64,000 nucleotides of DNA from JAYKJB01 sp035284745 [NCBI: Candidatus Sericytochromatia bacterium] (GTDB taxonomy: Bacteria; Cyanobacteriota; Sericytochromatia; S15B-MN24). The notes under the pieces were generated by a model, which ran no database searches, was not told the DNA's origin, and saw only the letters and a list, made by a program, of their open reading frames with translations. The DNA is taken from positions 124,001-188,000 of the forward strand of contig JAYKIL010000008.1 in the NCBI GenBank assembly GCA_035284745.1, written 5' to 3'. A program made the translations under genes and the position numbers. Below, one piece after another: positions 24,536 to 34,041 of the stretch. How positions within the stretch are numbered: position 1 is the first letter of the stretch; the number at the start of each line of letters is the position of its first letter.

Positions 24536-26708
24536 ACATCAACGCACGCAGGCGTCCGGCCAACCCGGTGTGGCGCCCGTGGCCGTCGTTTCTCTTGATG
24601 GCTTCAGCAACGGCTGCTTCCTCTCCGACGAAAACCGCTATCGTCCTGGCTCGCGTCAGCGCTGTGTAGATGAGGTTCCTTTGCAACATGGGACCAAAAC
24701 ACGTCATCACCGGAATGACGACGGCAGGAAACTCATTTCCCTGGCTTTTGTGAATGGTGATGGCGTATGCGAGGCTCAGTTCGTGTGCCTCTGATGCCTT
24801 GTAGGGCACGCGACGCTCTGCCATTCGGACCCACCACACCTGACTGTCAATATCAAATGTCTCTATCCAGCCCAGGTCACCATTGAAGACAGACTTTTCA
24901 TAGTTATTGATTGTCTGCATGACCTTGTCTCCCACGTGAAATGTGTCATCTGAACGCCCGCCATTACTGTGCGTTACGGCCGGGGCTGTCAGGTGTCTCT
25001 GGAGAATTTTATTCAGGGCCGAGGTCCCCAATCCCCCGTGATGCACTGGCGTTAAGACCTGTATATCCTGAGCAGGGTCGAGTCCGAGGCGACGGGGAAG
25101 ACTGATTGTCACAGCATTTAACAGCAGTGCTTGGGTTCTCTCCACGTCACCCGCTGGGAGGAAATAGCACTCGCTGCGTCTGTCCCCGGTTGGCCGTGGT
25201 ATTTTAGGCACAAGGCCGTGACAGATATCGTGTGCGTGGGTCACGATGGCGCTGTTTGCGGCTTGGCGAAACACCTCTGTCAAACGCACACAGGGGACGA
25301 CGCCTGATTCCAACAAGTCTCGTAAAATTTGCCCCGGGCCGATGGAGGGCAACTGATTGACATCGCCGACGAGCACAAGTTGCGCCAACGGAGGCAGGGC
25401 CTCGATGAGATGCGTGAAGAGGGACATGTCAAGCATTGATGCTTCGTCAACCAGGACAATATCCGCCTCAATCGGCCGGTTCTCATCTCGCATAAATTTA
25501 TGCTGGGCTGGACTGTACTCCAGCAGCCTGTGAAGCGTCGTTGCTTCGCGACGAGTGATGTCGCTTAATCGTTTCGCTGCGCGTCCGGTCGGGCTTGCCA
25601 GAGCAACGATCAACTCACACCGCTCCCACAAACGGACCATGGCGGCGACTGTCGCTGTTTTTCCTGTGCCGGGCCCGCCGGTGAGGATAAAGACCTGACT
25701 TTCCGCTGCCGTGGTCATGGCTTGACGCTGTGCGGAGGTGATAGGCGGCGATAAGCTTGACTCGAACTCATCCAGATACTGATGCAGGCGGGGGTGAAGC
25801 TCGGCCTTTCGTTTGAGTCGTTGGCCTAATTTCATGGCGAGAAGCGCTTCGCTTTCCCACACGGGGGGCAGCCAACACCACGGATCCGACGGATGCGAGA
25901 AGTTTTCTTGCGTGATCCCTTGGCGGCTTGCCAGCGCGGCGAGTGCAGGGATGAGGTCCGATGCCGGCAAATTAAGTAACTGGCTTCCCGCCTGGAGCAG
26001 GCGGGTGGTTGGCAGCGCCAAATGACCCGCATCCAACGCCCGATGGAGGACGTGGAGTAGGCCCGCTTGCAGACGTTCATTCAGCGTCCGAGGCAAGGCT
26101 AATCGCCGGGCCAGTTTTTCGATGGCCGAGAAACTTAAGTCCTCAGTGACCCATAGTAACTGATAGGGGTTTTCTGTGAGGATGCGCAGTGAATCCTGGC
26201 CGTATTTTCTAAAAATTTGGACTGCCAATGAGCCCGGAAGATGGTACTTCTCCATAAAAATCAGTAGTTCACGAATGAGACATTGTTCTTTCCAGGCTTT
26301 TTGAATGGCACCTGCTTTTGATGGACCCACTCCTGGGGTTTCAATCAGGCGCTCCGGGCATTGATCGATAATGGTCAGGGTGTCGCGGCCAAATTGGGCC
26401 ACCAGACGCCGGGCCAACTGTGGGCCAACACCCTTGATCAGGCCAGATGAAAGATACCTTTCTATCGCAACGCAGTTATTTGGCAGTTTGCGTTGACAGT
26501 GCGTCACCCTAAACTGGTGACCGTGGCGAACGTGGCGCTCCCACGAGCCCGACGCGATGATTTCCTCGCCTACAGAGAGTCCCCCGAGATTCCCCACGGC
26601 GGTAAATAATCCCGACCCTTCTTGCGACTCGATCAACGCCACGGCGTATCCCGTCTTTGAATTCTCGTAAGCAATCCGCTCAACGGTGCCCGTGACCTGT
26701 GTTGTCAC
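24534..26708 (-). CDS. recD2: RecD2-type DNA helicase (5'-3')
   Basis: Superfamily 1 helicase acting in DNA repair without RecBC. The 724 aa contain the RecD2 N-terminal OB-like region (VTGTVERIAYENSKTGYAV), helix-hairpin-helix motifs (KGVGPQLARRL; ETPGVGPSKAGAI), Walker A GGPGTGKT (~344-351), Walker B LVDEASMLD, an SH3-like region, and the C-terminal motif TIHKSQGNEF. The long N-terminal domain separates it from RecBCD-type RecD. Its ATG overlaps the stop of the upstream aminotransferase gene (ATGA). The 3' end lies in the tRNA terminator. Confidence 0.96.
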   Translation of the reverse strand: MTTQVTGTVERIAYENSKTGYAVALIESQEGSGLFTAVGNLGGLSVGEEIIASGSWERHVRHGHQFRVTHCQRKLPNNCVAIERYLSSGLIKGVGPQLARRLVAQFGRDTLTIIDQCPERLIETPGVGPSKAGAIQKAWKEQCLIRELLIFMEKYHLPGSLAVQIFRKYGQDSLRILTENPYQLLWVTEDLSFSAIEKLARRLALPRTLNERLQAGLLHVLHRALDAGHLALPTTRLLQAGSQLLNLPASDLIPALAALASRQGITQENFSHPSDPWCWLPPVWESEALLAMKLGQRLKRKAELHPRLHQYLDEFESSLSPPITSAQRQAMTTAAESQVFILTGGPGTGKTATVAAMVRLWERCELIVALASPTGRAAKRLSDITRREATTLHRLLEYSPAQHKFMRDENRPIEADIVLVDEASMLDMSLFTHLIEALPPLAQLVLVGDVNQLPSIGPGQILRDLLESGVVPCVRLTEVFRQAANSAIVTHAHDICHGLVPKIPRPTGDRRSECYFLPAGDVERTQALLLNAVTISLPRRLGLDPAQDIQVLTPVHHGGLGTSALNKILQRHLTAPAVTHSNGGRSDDTFHVGDKVMQTINNYEKSVFNGDLGWIETFDIDSQVWWVRMAERRVPYKASEAHELSLAYAITIHKSQGNEFPAVVIPVMTCFGPMLQRNLIYTALTRARTIAVFVGEEAAVAEAIKRNDGHGRHTGLAGRLRALM

Positions 26709-27880
26709 GACGAACCGGTGCCCTGGGACGAGGGAGGGGCGACGGACTCAACCCAAAATGAAAGGCGCCGAACAACATAATTGACGGCCTCCGCCAGTGT
26801 TTCTGCGGAGCGATGACCGTAGCCGATTCGCAGTCGACCAGGGTAACCAATGGTGCAACCTGGTACCAGCAACGCCCGCTCCTCGGCATAACACGCAAGC
26901 GCAAATTTTCTCGCGTCAAAATCAGACAAGACCTCTGGGCGTACGCCAAGAAGTCCGATAGCTGTTGCAGCAGACGTGTCCCAGTGAAGCCACGGATGCT
27001 GTGAAAAAAACGCCGCGACCTGTCTACGATTATGTCCAAGTAGGGTCTGATTGGCGGTGATGAGCTTGTTTTGATAGGGCCACAAATGTTTCACCCACGC
27101 GGTCGCGACAGATGGCAGGGCCAACCCGAGATGCTCCCGCCAGATGATCGCGTCCTGAATAACCTTCTTATCCCCCGCCAGCCAACCCGTGCGTACGCCG
27201 GGCAGTGCCCACGACTTGCTGACCGATTGACTCACCATCAGGCGCTCCGGACCCAAAGTGGCGAGGATTCTCGATTTGTTCGGTCCCGCCCCTCCTACAT
27301 CCCGGTAGACTTCATCAACCAGCAAAAAAGCGATCGGATGACGTCGAACAGCATCGACGATTCGTTTCAGTTGCTGGGGAGTGAGTTCACGCCCTGAGGG
27401 ATTGTGAGGGCTGTTGAGAACGATGAGGCGGGTTCGAGGTGTCATCAGGCTAATCAGTTCGGCCTCATCGATCGCAGAGGGGGAGGCGGCAGGCATCCAG
27501 CACGGCACCATCCGCGCACCCATACTTTGGGCCAGGCATTCGAACTGCGGATAGCTGGGGGACTGGATGATCACCTCGTCCTCCGGCGTGATGAGGGACA
27601 AAAAGGCGAGATAATTGGCTTCAGAGGCTCCCAGTGTGAGCAAAACCTGGTTCCGATGGGGCAGACCCTCTGCCGCTGCGATGGCTTCTCGTAGTTCTGG
27701 GTCCCCCTCTGGCGTGGCATAATCCCAGCCAAAATGAGGCCAAGAATCCAACTCCAGCAGATCGCTGATCTCTTTCTGACACCAAGCAGCGGCTGCTGCG
27801 CCCCCTAAGAAAACCTGGTAAGGGGCTGGGTGTTGCGTAAACCAGCGTTCGAGAGGGGAGGGTGGTACTGGCATGCTCAC
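26705..27880 (-). CDS. PLP-dependent class I/II aminotransferase
   Basis: Fold-type I aminotransferase, 391 aa. Seen: TLGASEANYLAFLSL (cofactor phosphate region), LNSPHNPSG (Asn and Pro of the PLP pocket), LVDEVYRD (Asp that pairs with the pyridine N), the Schiff-base lysine in SVSKSWALPGVRTGW, and GRLRIGY (carboxylate-binding Arg). Substrate not readable; the pattern is closest to aspartate/aromatic-type or capreomycidine-synthase-like members. GTG 27880 or ATG 27874 may start. It is coupled to recD2 by a 4-base overlap, with no evident functional link. Confidence 0.9.
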   Translation of the reverse strand: MSMPVPPSPLERWFTQHPAPYQVFLGGAAAAAWCQKEISDLLELDSWPHFGWDYATPEGDPELREAIAAAEGLPHRNQVLLTLGASEANYLAFLSLITPEDEVIIQSPSYPQFECLAQSMGARMVPCWMPAASPSAIDEAELISLMTPRTRLIVLNSPHNPSGRELTPQQLKRIVDAVRRHPIAFLLVDEVYRDVGGAGPNKSRILATLGPERLMVSQSVSKSWALPGVRTGWLAGDKKVIQDAIIWREHLGLALPSVATAWVKHLWPYQNKLITANQTLLGHNRRQVAAFFSQHPWLHWDTSAATAIGLLGVRPEVLSDFDARKFALACYAEERALLVPGCTIGYPGRLRIGYGHRSAETLAEAVNYVVRRLSFWVESVAPPSSQGTGSS

Positions 27881-27992
27881 AAAGGAATACCGGGCAAACC
27901 GCCGATGTCAAGTTCTGTGACTCTGCTTAAGATAGGGGTGGGATGTTTATGTTCTTCAAGAGAGAAAGGAGAGGGCCTGCGCCCGACCCGCG

Positions 27993-28364
27993 ATGAAAAA
28001 CTATGTCACCTGCCGTCGAGAGTTGTTGCGCGCAAAAGAGCGCCTTCAGGAATTGTTGATGGCCCGGCGCGCAAGTGCTCGAACTCACGGTTCGAGCAGC
28101 GTGCAGGACGCTTTCTCAAACTCCGGGGACAGTGAATTTGGTGACTCTGCCTCAGACCTCTATGATCAGGAACTGGATGTGTCTCTCATCGAGAAATATC
28201 GTCACCGTTTAAAGTTGGTTGCCGCCGCCCTTGGACGGATTGAAGACCATACTTACGGAACTTGCGTGCGTTGCCATCAGCGGGTGCCCCGAACGCGCCT
28301 CGAAGCCATCCCTGAGACTCCTTTTTGCTTCGCGTGCGAGACGGAGGTTGAGGTTCAAGGATAA
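27993..28364 (+). CDS. DksA/TraR-family zinc finger protein
   Basis: A 123-aa protein with the DksA/TraR arrangement: an N-terminal helical coiled coil (~1-35 and ~60-85) and a C-terminal four-cysteine zinc finger (CVRC at ~93-96 and CFAC at ~114-117). DksA binds the RNA polymerase secondary channel and works with ppGpp. Whether this short member does so is not certain, since the coiled-coil tip lacks the clear DxxDxA signature. The nearest Shine-Dalgarno-like sequence (GGAGAG) is ~20 bases upstream, so the start may be different. Confidence 0.82.
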   Translation: MKNYVTCRRELLRAKERLQELLMARRASARTHGSSSVQDAFSNSGDSEFGDSASDLYDQELDVSLIEKYRHRLKLVAAALGRIEDHTYGTCVRCHQRVPRTRLEAIPETPFCFACETEVEVQG

Positions 28365-28365
28365 A

Positions 28366-28445
28366 CCGTCGCGAACGTGCCAAAGCCACTCACTGCCTTG
28401 GTGTCTGGTTGCGCTCCGTGGCTCGCCACAGCGGGAACGCGACGG
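28366..28445. other. Nested long-range inverted repeats, possible structured RNA
   Basis: CCGTCGCG (28366-28373) is complementary to CGCGACGG (28438-28445). Inside it AGCCAC (28384-28389) is complementary to GTGGCT (28418-28423). The block fills the gap between the convergent DksA-like and methyltransferase genes and has no T-run. It could be a bidirectional stop or a small RNA; nothing proves transcription. Confidence 0.35.
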
Positions 28446-28463
28446 GTGAAACCCGAACGAAGT

Positions 28464-29258
28464 TTATTCGGACTTTTGAACCAAGTATGCGGCGCGGTAG
28501 GTATGCGGGGTCAGTGGCGCGAAGGTCAGTGCTTCATATGAAACCAGCGTGAGAAAACCCGCCTTTTGCAGGGCATCGGAGACTGCCTGGTCATCGTATC
28601 CTCTCGCATGTTGACGTGTATCAATCCTTTGCCAAGTATTGGCGTCCGAACCATTTTGAACAAAGTAAGTGGTATCCAGCGTTGCGAGGCGTGTCTCTGA
28701 GTCGAAGCGCGACCGCCAATATCTCGCGTGATGAGCGCCAACGTATGTGTCCTGGGTTTCACCCCAGGCCTTTTCATAGGCGTAGGGTGTGTTGACGTCG
28801 AAGAAAAAATGCCCCCCCGGTTTGAGTAATGAAGAAACGGCAAGAACTGCCCCTTGGAAATCGGAGGGGTCGGTCAGGTGATTCAAACTGTCATACACGC
28901 ACATTGCGAGGTCGAACTGTGGGTCCGGGCTTTGCCAATGGGTCTCTGACAGGTGAACAAGATCTCCGCTGAGCCACTGAACCTCCGCGTGCCAGCGTTG
29001 TGCCCGACACCGGGCGCGATCAAGCATTGCTTGCGAGCCATCGACCCCCGTGACCGTGAATTTGCGACGCGCCAATGATACGGCCGCAGCGCCCGTGCCG
29101 CAGGCCAGATCTACTATCGTGATCGGCCGGATCCGGTGTAATGCCAAAAGTTCAAGCAAATATCCGACCATTTTGAGGCTGAAACGTGACTGCCCAGATA
29201 TGTCATAGGCGGTCGCAAGTGCCTCATATGGTGTGGATCCAGACGGTCGTTTAATCAT
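28464..29258 (-). CDS. SAM-dependent class I methyltransferase
   Basis: A 264-aa soluble methyltransferase. The SAM pocket is clear: VDLACGTGAAAVSLA (motif I), VTGVDGSQAMLDRAR (acidic loop), DLAMCVYDSLNHL (motif IV region) and LLKPGGHFFFDVN (post-motif). The middle resembles SAM methyltransferases of unassigned substrate (type 11/25). ATG start. It is convergent with the DksA-like gene. Upstream is the 347-base gene-free stretch before the sigma factor. Confidence 0.9.
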   Translation of the reverse strand: MIKRPSGSTPYEALATAYDISGQSRFSLKMVGYLLELLALHRIRPITIVDLACGTGAAAVSLARRKFTVTGVDGSQAMLDRARCRAQRWHAEVQWLSGDLVHLSETHWQSPDPQFDLAMCVYDSLNHLTDPSDFQGAVLAVSSLLKPGGHFFFDVNTPYAYEKAWGETQDTYVGAHHARYWRSRFDSETRLATLDTTYFVQNGSDANTWQRIDTRQHARGYDDQAVSDALQKAGFLTLVSYEALTFAPLTPHTYRAAYLVQKSE

Positions 29259-29605
29259 GATTTAATCCGCCAGGCTCGCGAGTTTTCGCGCGCTCAGCAA
29301 AAAAAAGAATTCAGTGTGTGTTCAAGATCACGAAAAAATCAAGACTTGACGCAAGTTGCGCAGTATGACGGGGTATATAACACTCAGGAGTTTTATTAAA
29401 TATACGTAAAACGGTTTTAAAATTCGTTTGTAAACGAGCCTGACCCTGATAAAACGTTGCACTCTGCTGTGCCAAGGCAAAAACTGCCTGATTTCGCTCG
29501 AATTTCGGGTTAGGCTCCGAGAAATGTTGCCACTTACAATTAAAGGGTTGAGAAGAAAAATTTTCGTTGCCCGTGCAGGCGGGACGATGCGTAGGAGGTT
29601 ATCCC
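29259..29605. other. Gene-free A+T-rich stretch upstream of the sigma factor gene
   Basis: 347 bases without a credible ORF, clearly more A+T-rich than the surroundings. It must hold the promoters of the divergent methyltransferase and sigma genes. Partial boxes are visible (TTGACG 29346; TATAAC 29376; TACAAT 29535), but none form a correctly spaced pair. A small hairpin CGCGA/TCGCG lies at 29277-29290. No assignment made. Confidence 0.5.
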
Positions 29606-30667
29606 TTGCCGAATCTAATCTCTGACGAACTGGCGTTAGATAGTTCCAACGGCTCTTCATTTGAGCACAATACGCTGTTACCAGATACCGACATGATGCG
29701 CGGCCGTCCGAGCATTGAAGAATCTGAGCCCGAAGCCTCGGTCGTTGAGGACTTGGCGGAGAACACAGTAGAAAGCGCCGATGACTTACGGGTCAGCGTG
29801 GCGCCATCACCCGGGCCGTCGGTTGAACAGTCTGATGACTCTATCCGGATGTATTTACAAGAAATCGGCAAGCGCCGCTTGATTACGCATGCTGAGGAAT
29901 TGGAACTTGCGCGTCTTATTTCACGCGGCGGCCCAGAAGGCGAGAGAGCGAAGCACAAACTCGTCTCAGCTAATCTTCGTTTGGTTGTCTCGATTGCGCG
30001 GAAGCATTTGGGTCGTGGATTGTCCTTTCTTGACCTCATACAAGAGGGCAATATGGGTCTGATGCGTGCGGCGGAGAAATATGACTACCGGAAGGGTTAC
30101 AAATTTTCGACCTATGCTACCTGGTGGATCCGTCAAGCCATTACCCGCGCGATTGCGGACCAAGGCCGGACAATCCGAGTTCCGGTTCACATGGTCGAGA
30201 CCATCAGCCGTGTCAAAAAGACCATCCGCTTGATGAGCCAAAAGTTGGGTCGGCAACCCAATGAGGTGGAGGTCGCGACCGAGTTAGCGATAACGGTGGA
30301 GAAGCTCCGAGAGATCACCAAGGCTGACCAAGAACCCGTTTCATTGGAAACGCCGATTGGCAAGGAGGAGGACTCCCGCTTGGGTGACATCATCCGCGAT
30401 CAGCATACTGCGAGTCCCCCGGCGACTGCTTTGCAGAGAATGTTGTGTGAGGATGTCAACAATTTGCTTGAGACACATCTAACCGAACGCGAACGGTATG
30501 TTGTACGCCGTCGCTTTGGTCTCGATGGTGGACAGCAAAGGACCCTCGAGGGGATCGGACACGATATGGGGGTGACCCGTGAACGGGTGCGGCAAATTGA
30601 GGCCAAGGCCCTCAATAAGTTGCGGATGTCCCTCCAGAAGGAACAACTTCGCGGCTACCTGAGCTAA
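29606..30667 (+). CDS. rpoD: Principal RNA polymerase sigma factor (RpoD/SigA)
   Basis: Housekeeping-type sigma-70 of 353 aa. Regions 1.2 to 4.2 are present: [17 protein letters not shown] (1.2), [27 protein letters not shown] (2.1-2.2, by eye), [19 protein letters not shown] (2.3-2.4), RVPVHM (3.0), and [15 protein letters not shown] (4.2). Region 1.1 is missing or replaced by an acidic ~85-residue leader, as in cyanobacterial and Firmicutes SigA. TTG 29606 lies seven bases after AGGAGG and is clearly the start; the frame upstream is not. Confidence 0.95.
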   Translation: MPNLISDELALDSSNGSSFEHNTLLPDTDMMRGRPSIEESEPEASVVEDLAENTVESADDLRVSVAPSPGPSVEQSDDSIRMYLQEIGKRRLITHAEELELARLISRGGPEGERAKHKLVSANLRLVVSIARKHLGRGLSFLDLIQEGNMGLMRAAEKYDYRKGYKFSTYATWWIRQAITRAIADQGRTIRVPVHMVETISRVKKTIRLMSQKLGRQPNEVEVATELAITVEKLREITKADQEPVSLETPIGKEEDSRLGDIIRDQHTASPPATALQRMLCEDVNNLLETHLTERERYVVRRRFGLDGGQQRTLEGIGHDMGVTRERVRQIEAKALNKLRMSLQKEQLRGYLS

Positions 30668-30692
30668 TACTCAGCCGTTGAATCGATCTCGG

Positions 30693-30728
30693 CAGCGTCG
30701 CTCGACTAATTGGGCGGCGCTGTTTCTT
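30693..30728 (+). terminator. Possible terminator of the sigma factor gene
   Basis: CAGCG (30693-30697) pairs with CGCTG (30718-30722), with a partly pairing inner part and TTTCTTTT directly after. The stem is short and the T-run broken, so this is tentative. It overlaps the 3' end of the convergent methyltransferase gene. Confidence 0.35.
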
Positions 30729-31308
30729 TTGTTACTGTGCCTTTGCGTCCCACCAGCAAACAGCTCTGTTTGCCCCACGTGTGGGTCCACCGCCGGTAAA
30801 ATTCAATCGTGAACGCACGCGTCATCGGACCCCGCATATCTTCCCAGCGGGAGGCCTTGGTTTGCCTATGGAAAAGCGAGAAAAGGTGATGCCATAGGGA
30901 TTTTAGACGCCCCGGGCCTACGTCGTGCCAATAGATACGCCCGTCTGACTTCAAAACCCTTCCCAGTTCGTCCAAAATTGCCTCTGTGTGAGACAAACGA
31001 GTCCGCGAGCCAAAGGCGATCACCATATCAAAGTAGCCGTCAGGGAACGGAACTTGCTCGTTTGGCAATTTGAGGAACAACATATTCTTTCGCGGGGCAA
31101 TTTGCATCAATCGCTCCGCCCGGGCGAGCGGTGTTGAAGCGAGGTCGACAGCGACCAGCTGCCGCGAGCGCCCTAATTGCTCAACCATTTCGGGAGTAAA
31201 GGCCTCGCTGTCGCAGCCCACATACAAAATTTTATCGCCAGGCCTGATCGGCGCTGAACGCAGCACAGCTTCGTGCATTCGGAGGAGGTGATGACGCACG
31301 CCGTTCAC
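30706..31308 (-). CDS. Small class I SAM-dependent methyltransferase (type 11)
   Basis: A 200-aa protein with a recognisable SAM-binding core: ILYVGCDSEAFTPEM (motif I, with GC in place of the usual GxGxG), LVAVDLASTPLARAE, FPDGYFDMVIAFGSRTRLS (motif IV) and ELGRVLKSDGRIYWHDVG. The first loop is less glycine-rich than usual, so activity is likely but not certain. Substrate unknown. GTG start. Convergent with the sigma gene (38-base gap). Confidence 0.8.
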   Translation of the reverse strand: MNGVRHHLLRMHEAVLRSAPIRPGDKILYVGCDSEAFTPEMVEQLGRSRQLVAVDLASTPLARAERLMQIAPRKNMLFLKLPNEQVPFPDGYFDMVIAFGSRTRLSHTEAILDELGRVLKSDGRIYWHDVGPGRLKSLWHHLFSLFHRQTKASRWEDMRGPMTRAFTIEFYRRWTHTWGKQSCLLVGRKGTVTKETAPPN

Positions 31309-31436
31309 ATCTCAAAGCTAATGATAGAACCCCGGCAAGGTGACCATAATATCACTTGCCCGGTCAATTTCCGAAGGCCTTCACAGAGACTTAACGAAAG
31401 TTTCCTGCGAACAGTCTGATAACACCCAAGGAGCGA

Positions 31437-32513
31437 GTGCTCCAAACGACATTCGGTGACCCCGCGATGACAGCTTTTGGCGAACAAACAACCCATCGCT
31501 CATCGATCTCAGTGCAACAGCTACAGGCGGCACTGGGCGATTTGGATGCGCCAGCCAACGTGCCCGGGGTAGAGCAATCGGTTCTTCTGAAGACAGCCGC
31601 CACGTCAGGAGTGAAACAGACAGTAACAACGGCTGTATCTGTTTTGAAAAATGGCGCCGATGACCCTGTGCAACTTGCTGCGGATGCCCTGAGCTTGGGT
31701 GCTCAAGCCGTGGCAGCGAATTCAACGGTGGCCGCTCCTTTGAGCGGAAGCAGTCAGATCATTTCGGGTGTAAAAAAAATCGCCGAGGGTGACGCCGCCG
31801 GCGCCGCACTGGCACTCGCCACCGCGGGTGAAAAGCTGGCGAGCTCCAGCGGAATTGCCGGCGGATTCGCAACGGTTGCTGGGGTGATGACGTTACTGCG
31901 AGATAAGAATGTGTTTATCGACAAAATCAAGAACACGGGCCATCATCTGGTGGCCGCGGTGGATACTCCGCAGGGGGAACCCAAACGTTTGGAGTCTGCC
32001 GTGAAGGCTGGACTCGGTCTACGTGAAGTGGCCATTACCACGTCCTCTTTGGGCCAAACCGTGGTCAAGATTTCTAAAAACGGCCTCAAGACCTTGGGGC
32101 GGGTGCGGCTTTTCTCGCCGACAGCCAAAAGTCTATTGGTTCTGGGGCGAGGCTTGGCTGAGACACCCTTGGGCCTGGCTTTGAGGGGGCTTCAGCGATG
32201 GTTGCCGATTTTGAATCTTACAGGCGTCGTTTTTTCCGGGAAGGTTTTGGCCGATGTTTTCGGGGAGTCAGGTTCTTCCCAGCGCTCCCGTCTTCTGGCT
32301 GCAGGCAGCTTTTTGACCGCTGGCGCCGCATTTGCCCTGGGATTCAGTGGCGCCGTTTTGCCTTTGCTTGCCGTGGTTGGGGCGAGTATTGGTCTAGACT
32401 TTGCTCTGGAAGTCTCCCGGGGGCGCGATCGTCGAAACAATGTGGATAAAGCTCCTTCGAAGGACCTCGGACACCGGGCCATTACCGGCACGCGCCATTT
32501 CGGAACCGCCTAG
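31437..32513 (+). CDS. Ala/Gly-rich membrane-associated hypothetical protein
   Basis: A 358-aa protein I do not recognise. The first ~200 residues are Ala/Ser/Thr/Val-rich and amphipathic, with little charge, like a helical bundle. The C-terminal ~100 residues contain two hydrophobic helical stretches (~255-275 and ~285-330) with a Gly/Ala packing pattern, followed by a polar tail. No signal peptide. GTG 31437 lies only three bases after AAGGAG; ATG 31467 lacks a ribosome binding site, so the start is uncertain. No neighbour gives a hint: the closest genes are a methyltransferase and murA. Confidence 0.7.
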   Translation: MLQTTFGDPAMTAFGEQTTHRSSISVQQLQAALGDLDAPANVPGVEQSVLLKTAATSGVKQTVTTAVSVLKNGADDPVQLAADALSLGAQAVAANSTVAAPLSGSSQIISGVKKIAEGDAAGAALALATAGEKLASSSGIAGGFATVAGVMTLLRDKNVFIDKIKNTGHHLVAAVDTPQGEPKRLESAVKAGLGLREVAITTSSLGQTVVKISKNGLKTLGRVRLFSPTAKSLLVLGRGLAETPLGLALRGLQRWLPILNLTGVVFSGKVLADVFGESGSSQRSRLLAAGSFLTAGAAFALGFSGAVLPLLAVVGASIGLDFALEVSRGRDRRNNVDKAPSKDLGHRAITGTRHFGTA

Positions 32514-32691
32514 TTTAGATGTTCTGGCCAGATTTTCTAATAATCTTTTCGCTCCATGCCTGATCTGCCGGATTGAAGTTTTGATAAGGTGGTAAGAAAT
32601 CACCAGAAACACATTGATTACCGAGCTTTCCGGGGTCTTGCTTGGTCGAATTTGTGTCGACGATCACAGAGGGGCATCGTGCGCGAAACCT

Positions 32692-32708
32692 ACACTAAAC
32701 CTTAGTGT
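32692..32708. promoter_or_regulatory. 7-bp inverted repeat upstream of murA
   Basis: ACACTAA (32692-32698) and TTAGTGT (32702-32708) are complementary with a 3-base gap, 37 bases before the murA start. It may be an operator or a leader hairpin. Its position is the only evidence. Confidence 0.3.
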
Positions 32709-32744
32709 CTATTTGCGGGCAACGGTTTGAGGAGGTTCGGGACG

Positions 32745-34025
32745 GTGGAGAGGCTCATCATACAAGGGGGCCAGACTGTGGCAGGTCGCGTTCGCGTGAG
32801 CGGCGCCAAAAACTCTGCCTTGGCTCTGATTGCAGGGACACTCCTGGCGGACGGTGCCGTTGAGTTGTCAAATGTTCCTGACCTCCTCGATGTTCGGGTC
32901 ATGGCTGAAGTGTTAGGCCACCTGGGTGCTGACGTCACCTTTACCGACGAAGGCTGCATGCGAGTGGATGCCACCCGGGTGAAGCATTGGGAAGCTCCTT
33001 ATGACCTGGTTACGAAAATGCGGGCCTCCTTCTTTGTGCTGGGTCCGATTTTGGCCCGCATGGGGCGGGCGAAAATTCCGCTCCCCGGGGGATGTGCGAT
33101 AGGCTCTCGGCCGGTCGATCTTCACTTGAAGGGTCTTCGTGCGCTGGGTGCAAGTGTGCAGATTGAACACGGATTTGTTGAGGCCTTTGCTGAGCGCCTG
33201 TATGGGGCGAATATCTACCTGGATTACCCGAGCGTTGGCGCGACTGAAAATATCATGATGGCTGCTTCTTTGGCAGATGGAATTACCGTCATTGAAAACT
33301 GTGCCCAAGAGCCCGAGATTGTAGATCTGGCCGATATGTTAAACGCGATGGGTGCCGACGTTCGAGGCGCGGGGACAGAAACCATTGTGATTTATGGAGT
33401 CGAGCGCCTGGGTGGTTGCTCCCACCGGGTGATTCCGGATCGGATTGAAGCAGGAACTTGGATGATGGCAGCGGCCATCACGCGGGGCGAGTTGCGCTTA
33501 GAAGGTGTCCGCCTCGATCACATGCAAGCGATTGTCAGTAAGCTGACTGAAGCGGGAATTCTCATTCAACCGGATGGTCCGGAATGTGTGATTGTCAAAG
33601 GCCACGATGATCTCCGGCCTGTGGATGTTCGAACGATGCCCTATCCTGGTTTTCCTACCGATTTGCAGGCTCCAATGATGGCGCTGCTGGCTACGATTCC
33701 GGGCACGAGTATGATCAGTGAGACGGTGTTTGAAAACCGTTTCTTGCACGTGGATGAATTGTTGCGCATGGGCGCTCAGATAAAAACCGAAGGGAATGCG
33801 GCAGTGATCTTGGGCCAGCGGCGCTTGACCGGGGCTCCAGTGAAAAGCACTGATCTTCGTGCAGGTGCTGCGCTGATTTTGGCAGCCTTGGTCGCCCAAG
33901 GCGATTCTTACATATCGGGCCTACACCACATCGATCGGGGTTACGAGGAGATAGAGAACAAACTGCGCACTGCGGGTGTCCGTTTGAGTCGTGTCTCGGT
34001 TTCCGACTCGGCGTTGGTGAGTTAA
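32745..34025 (+). CDS. murA: UDP-N-acetylglucosamine 1-carboxyvinyltransferase
   Basis: First committed step of peptidoglycan synthesis: transfers enolpyruvate from PEP to UDP-GlcNAc in the cytoplasm. 426 aa. Lys22 in GAKNSALA and the reactive Cys117 in PGGCAIGSRPVDLH are present, so the enzyme should be sensitive to fosfomycin. Other family motifs: TEN(I), RIEAGTWMMAA, YPGFPTDLQAPMMAL, and the late DLRAGAALILAAL. GTG 32745 follows TGAGGAGG by nine bases; the upstream TTG 32727 would place the ribosome binding site inside the gene. Confidence 0.97.
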   Translation: MERLIIQGGQTVAGRVRVSGAKNSALALIAGTLLADGAVELSNVPDLLDVRVMAEVLGHLGADVTFTDEGCMRVDATRVKHWEAPYDLVTKMRASFFVLGPILARMGRAKIPLPGGCAIGSRPVDLHLKGLRALGASVQIEHGFVEAFAERLYGANIYLDYPSVGATENIMMAASLADGITVIENCAQEPEIVDLADMLNAMGADVRGAGTETIVIYGVERLGGCSHRVIPDRIEAGTWMMAAAITRGELRLEGVRLDHMQAIVSKLTEAGILIQPDGPECVIVKGHDDLRPVDVRTMPYPGFPTDLQAPMMALLATIPGTSMISETVFENRFLHVDELLRMGAQIKTEGNAAVILGQRRLTGAPVKSTDLRAGAALILAALVAQGDSYISGLHHIDRGYEEIENKLRTAGVRLSRVSVSDSALVS

Positions 34026-34041
34026 CTTTTCTGTAGCGCCA

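Noticed and set aside
29346-29381. TTGACG ... TATAAC as the sigma gene promoter
   Set aside because: The boxes are 24 bases apart, too far for a sigma-70 promoter.
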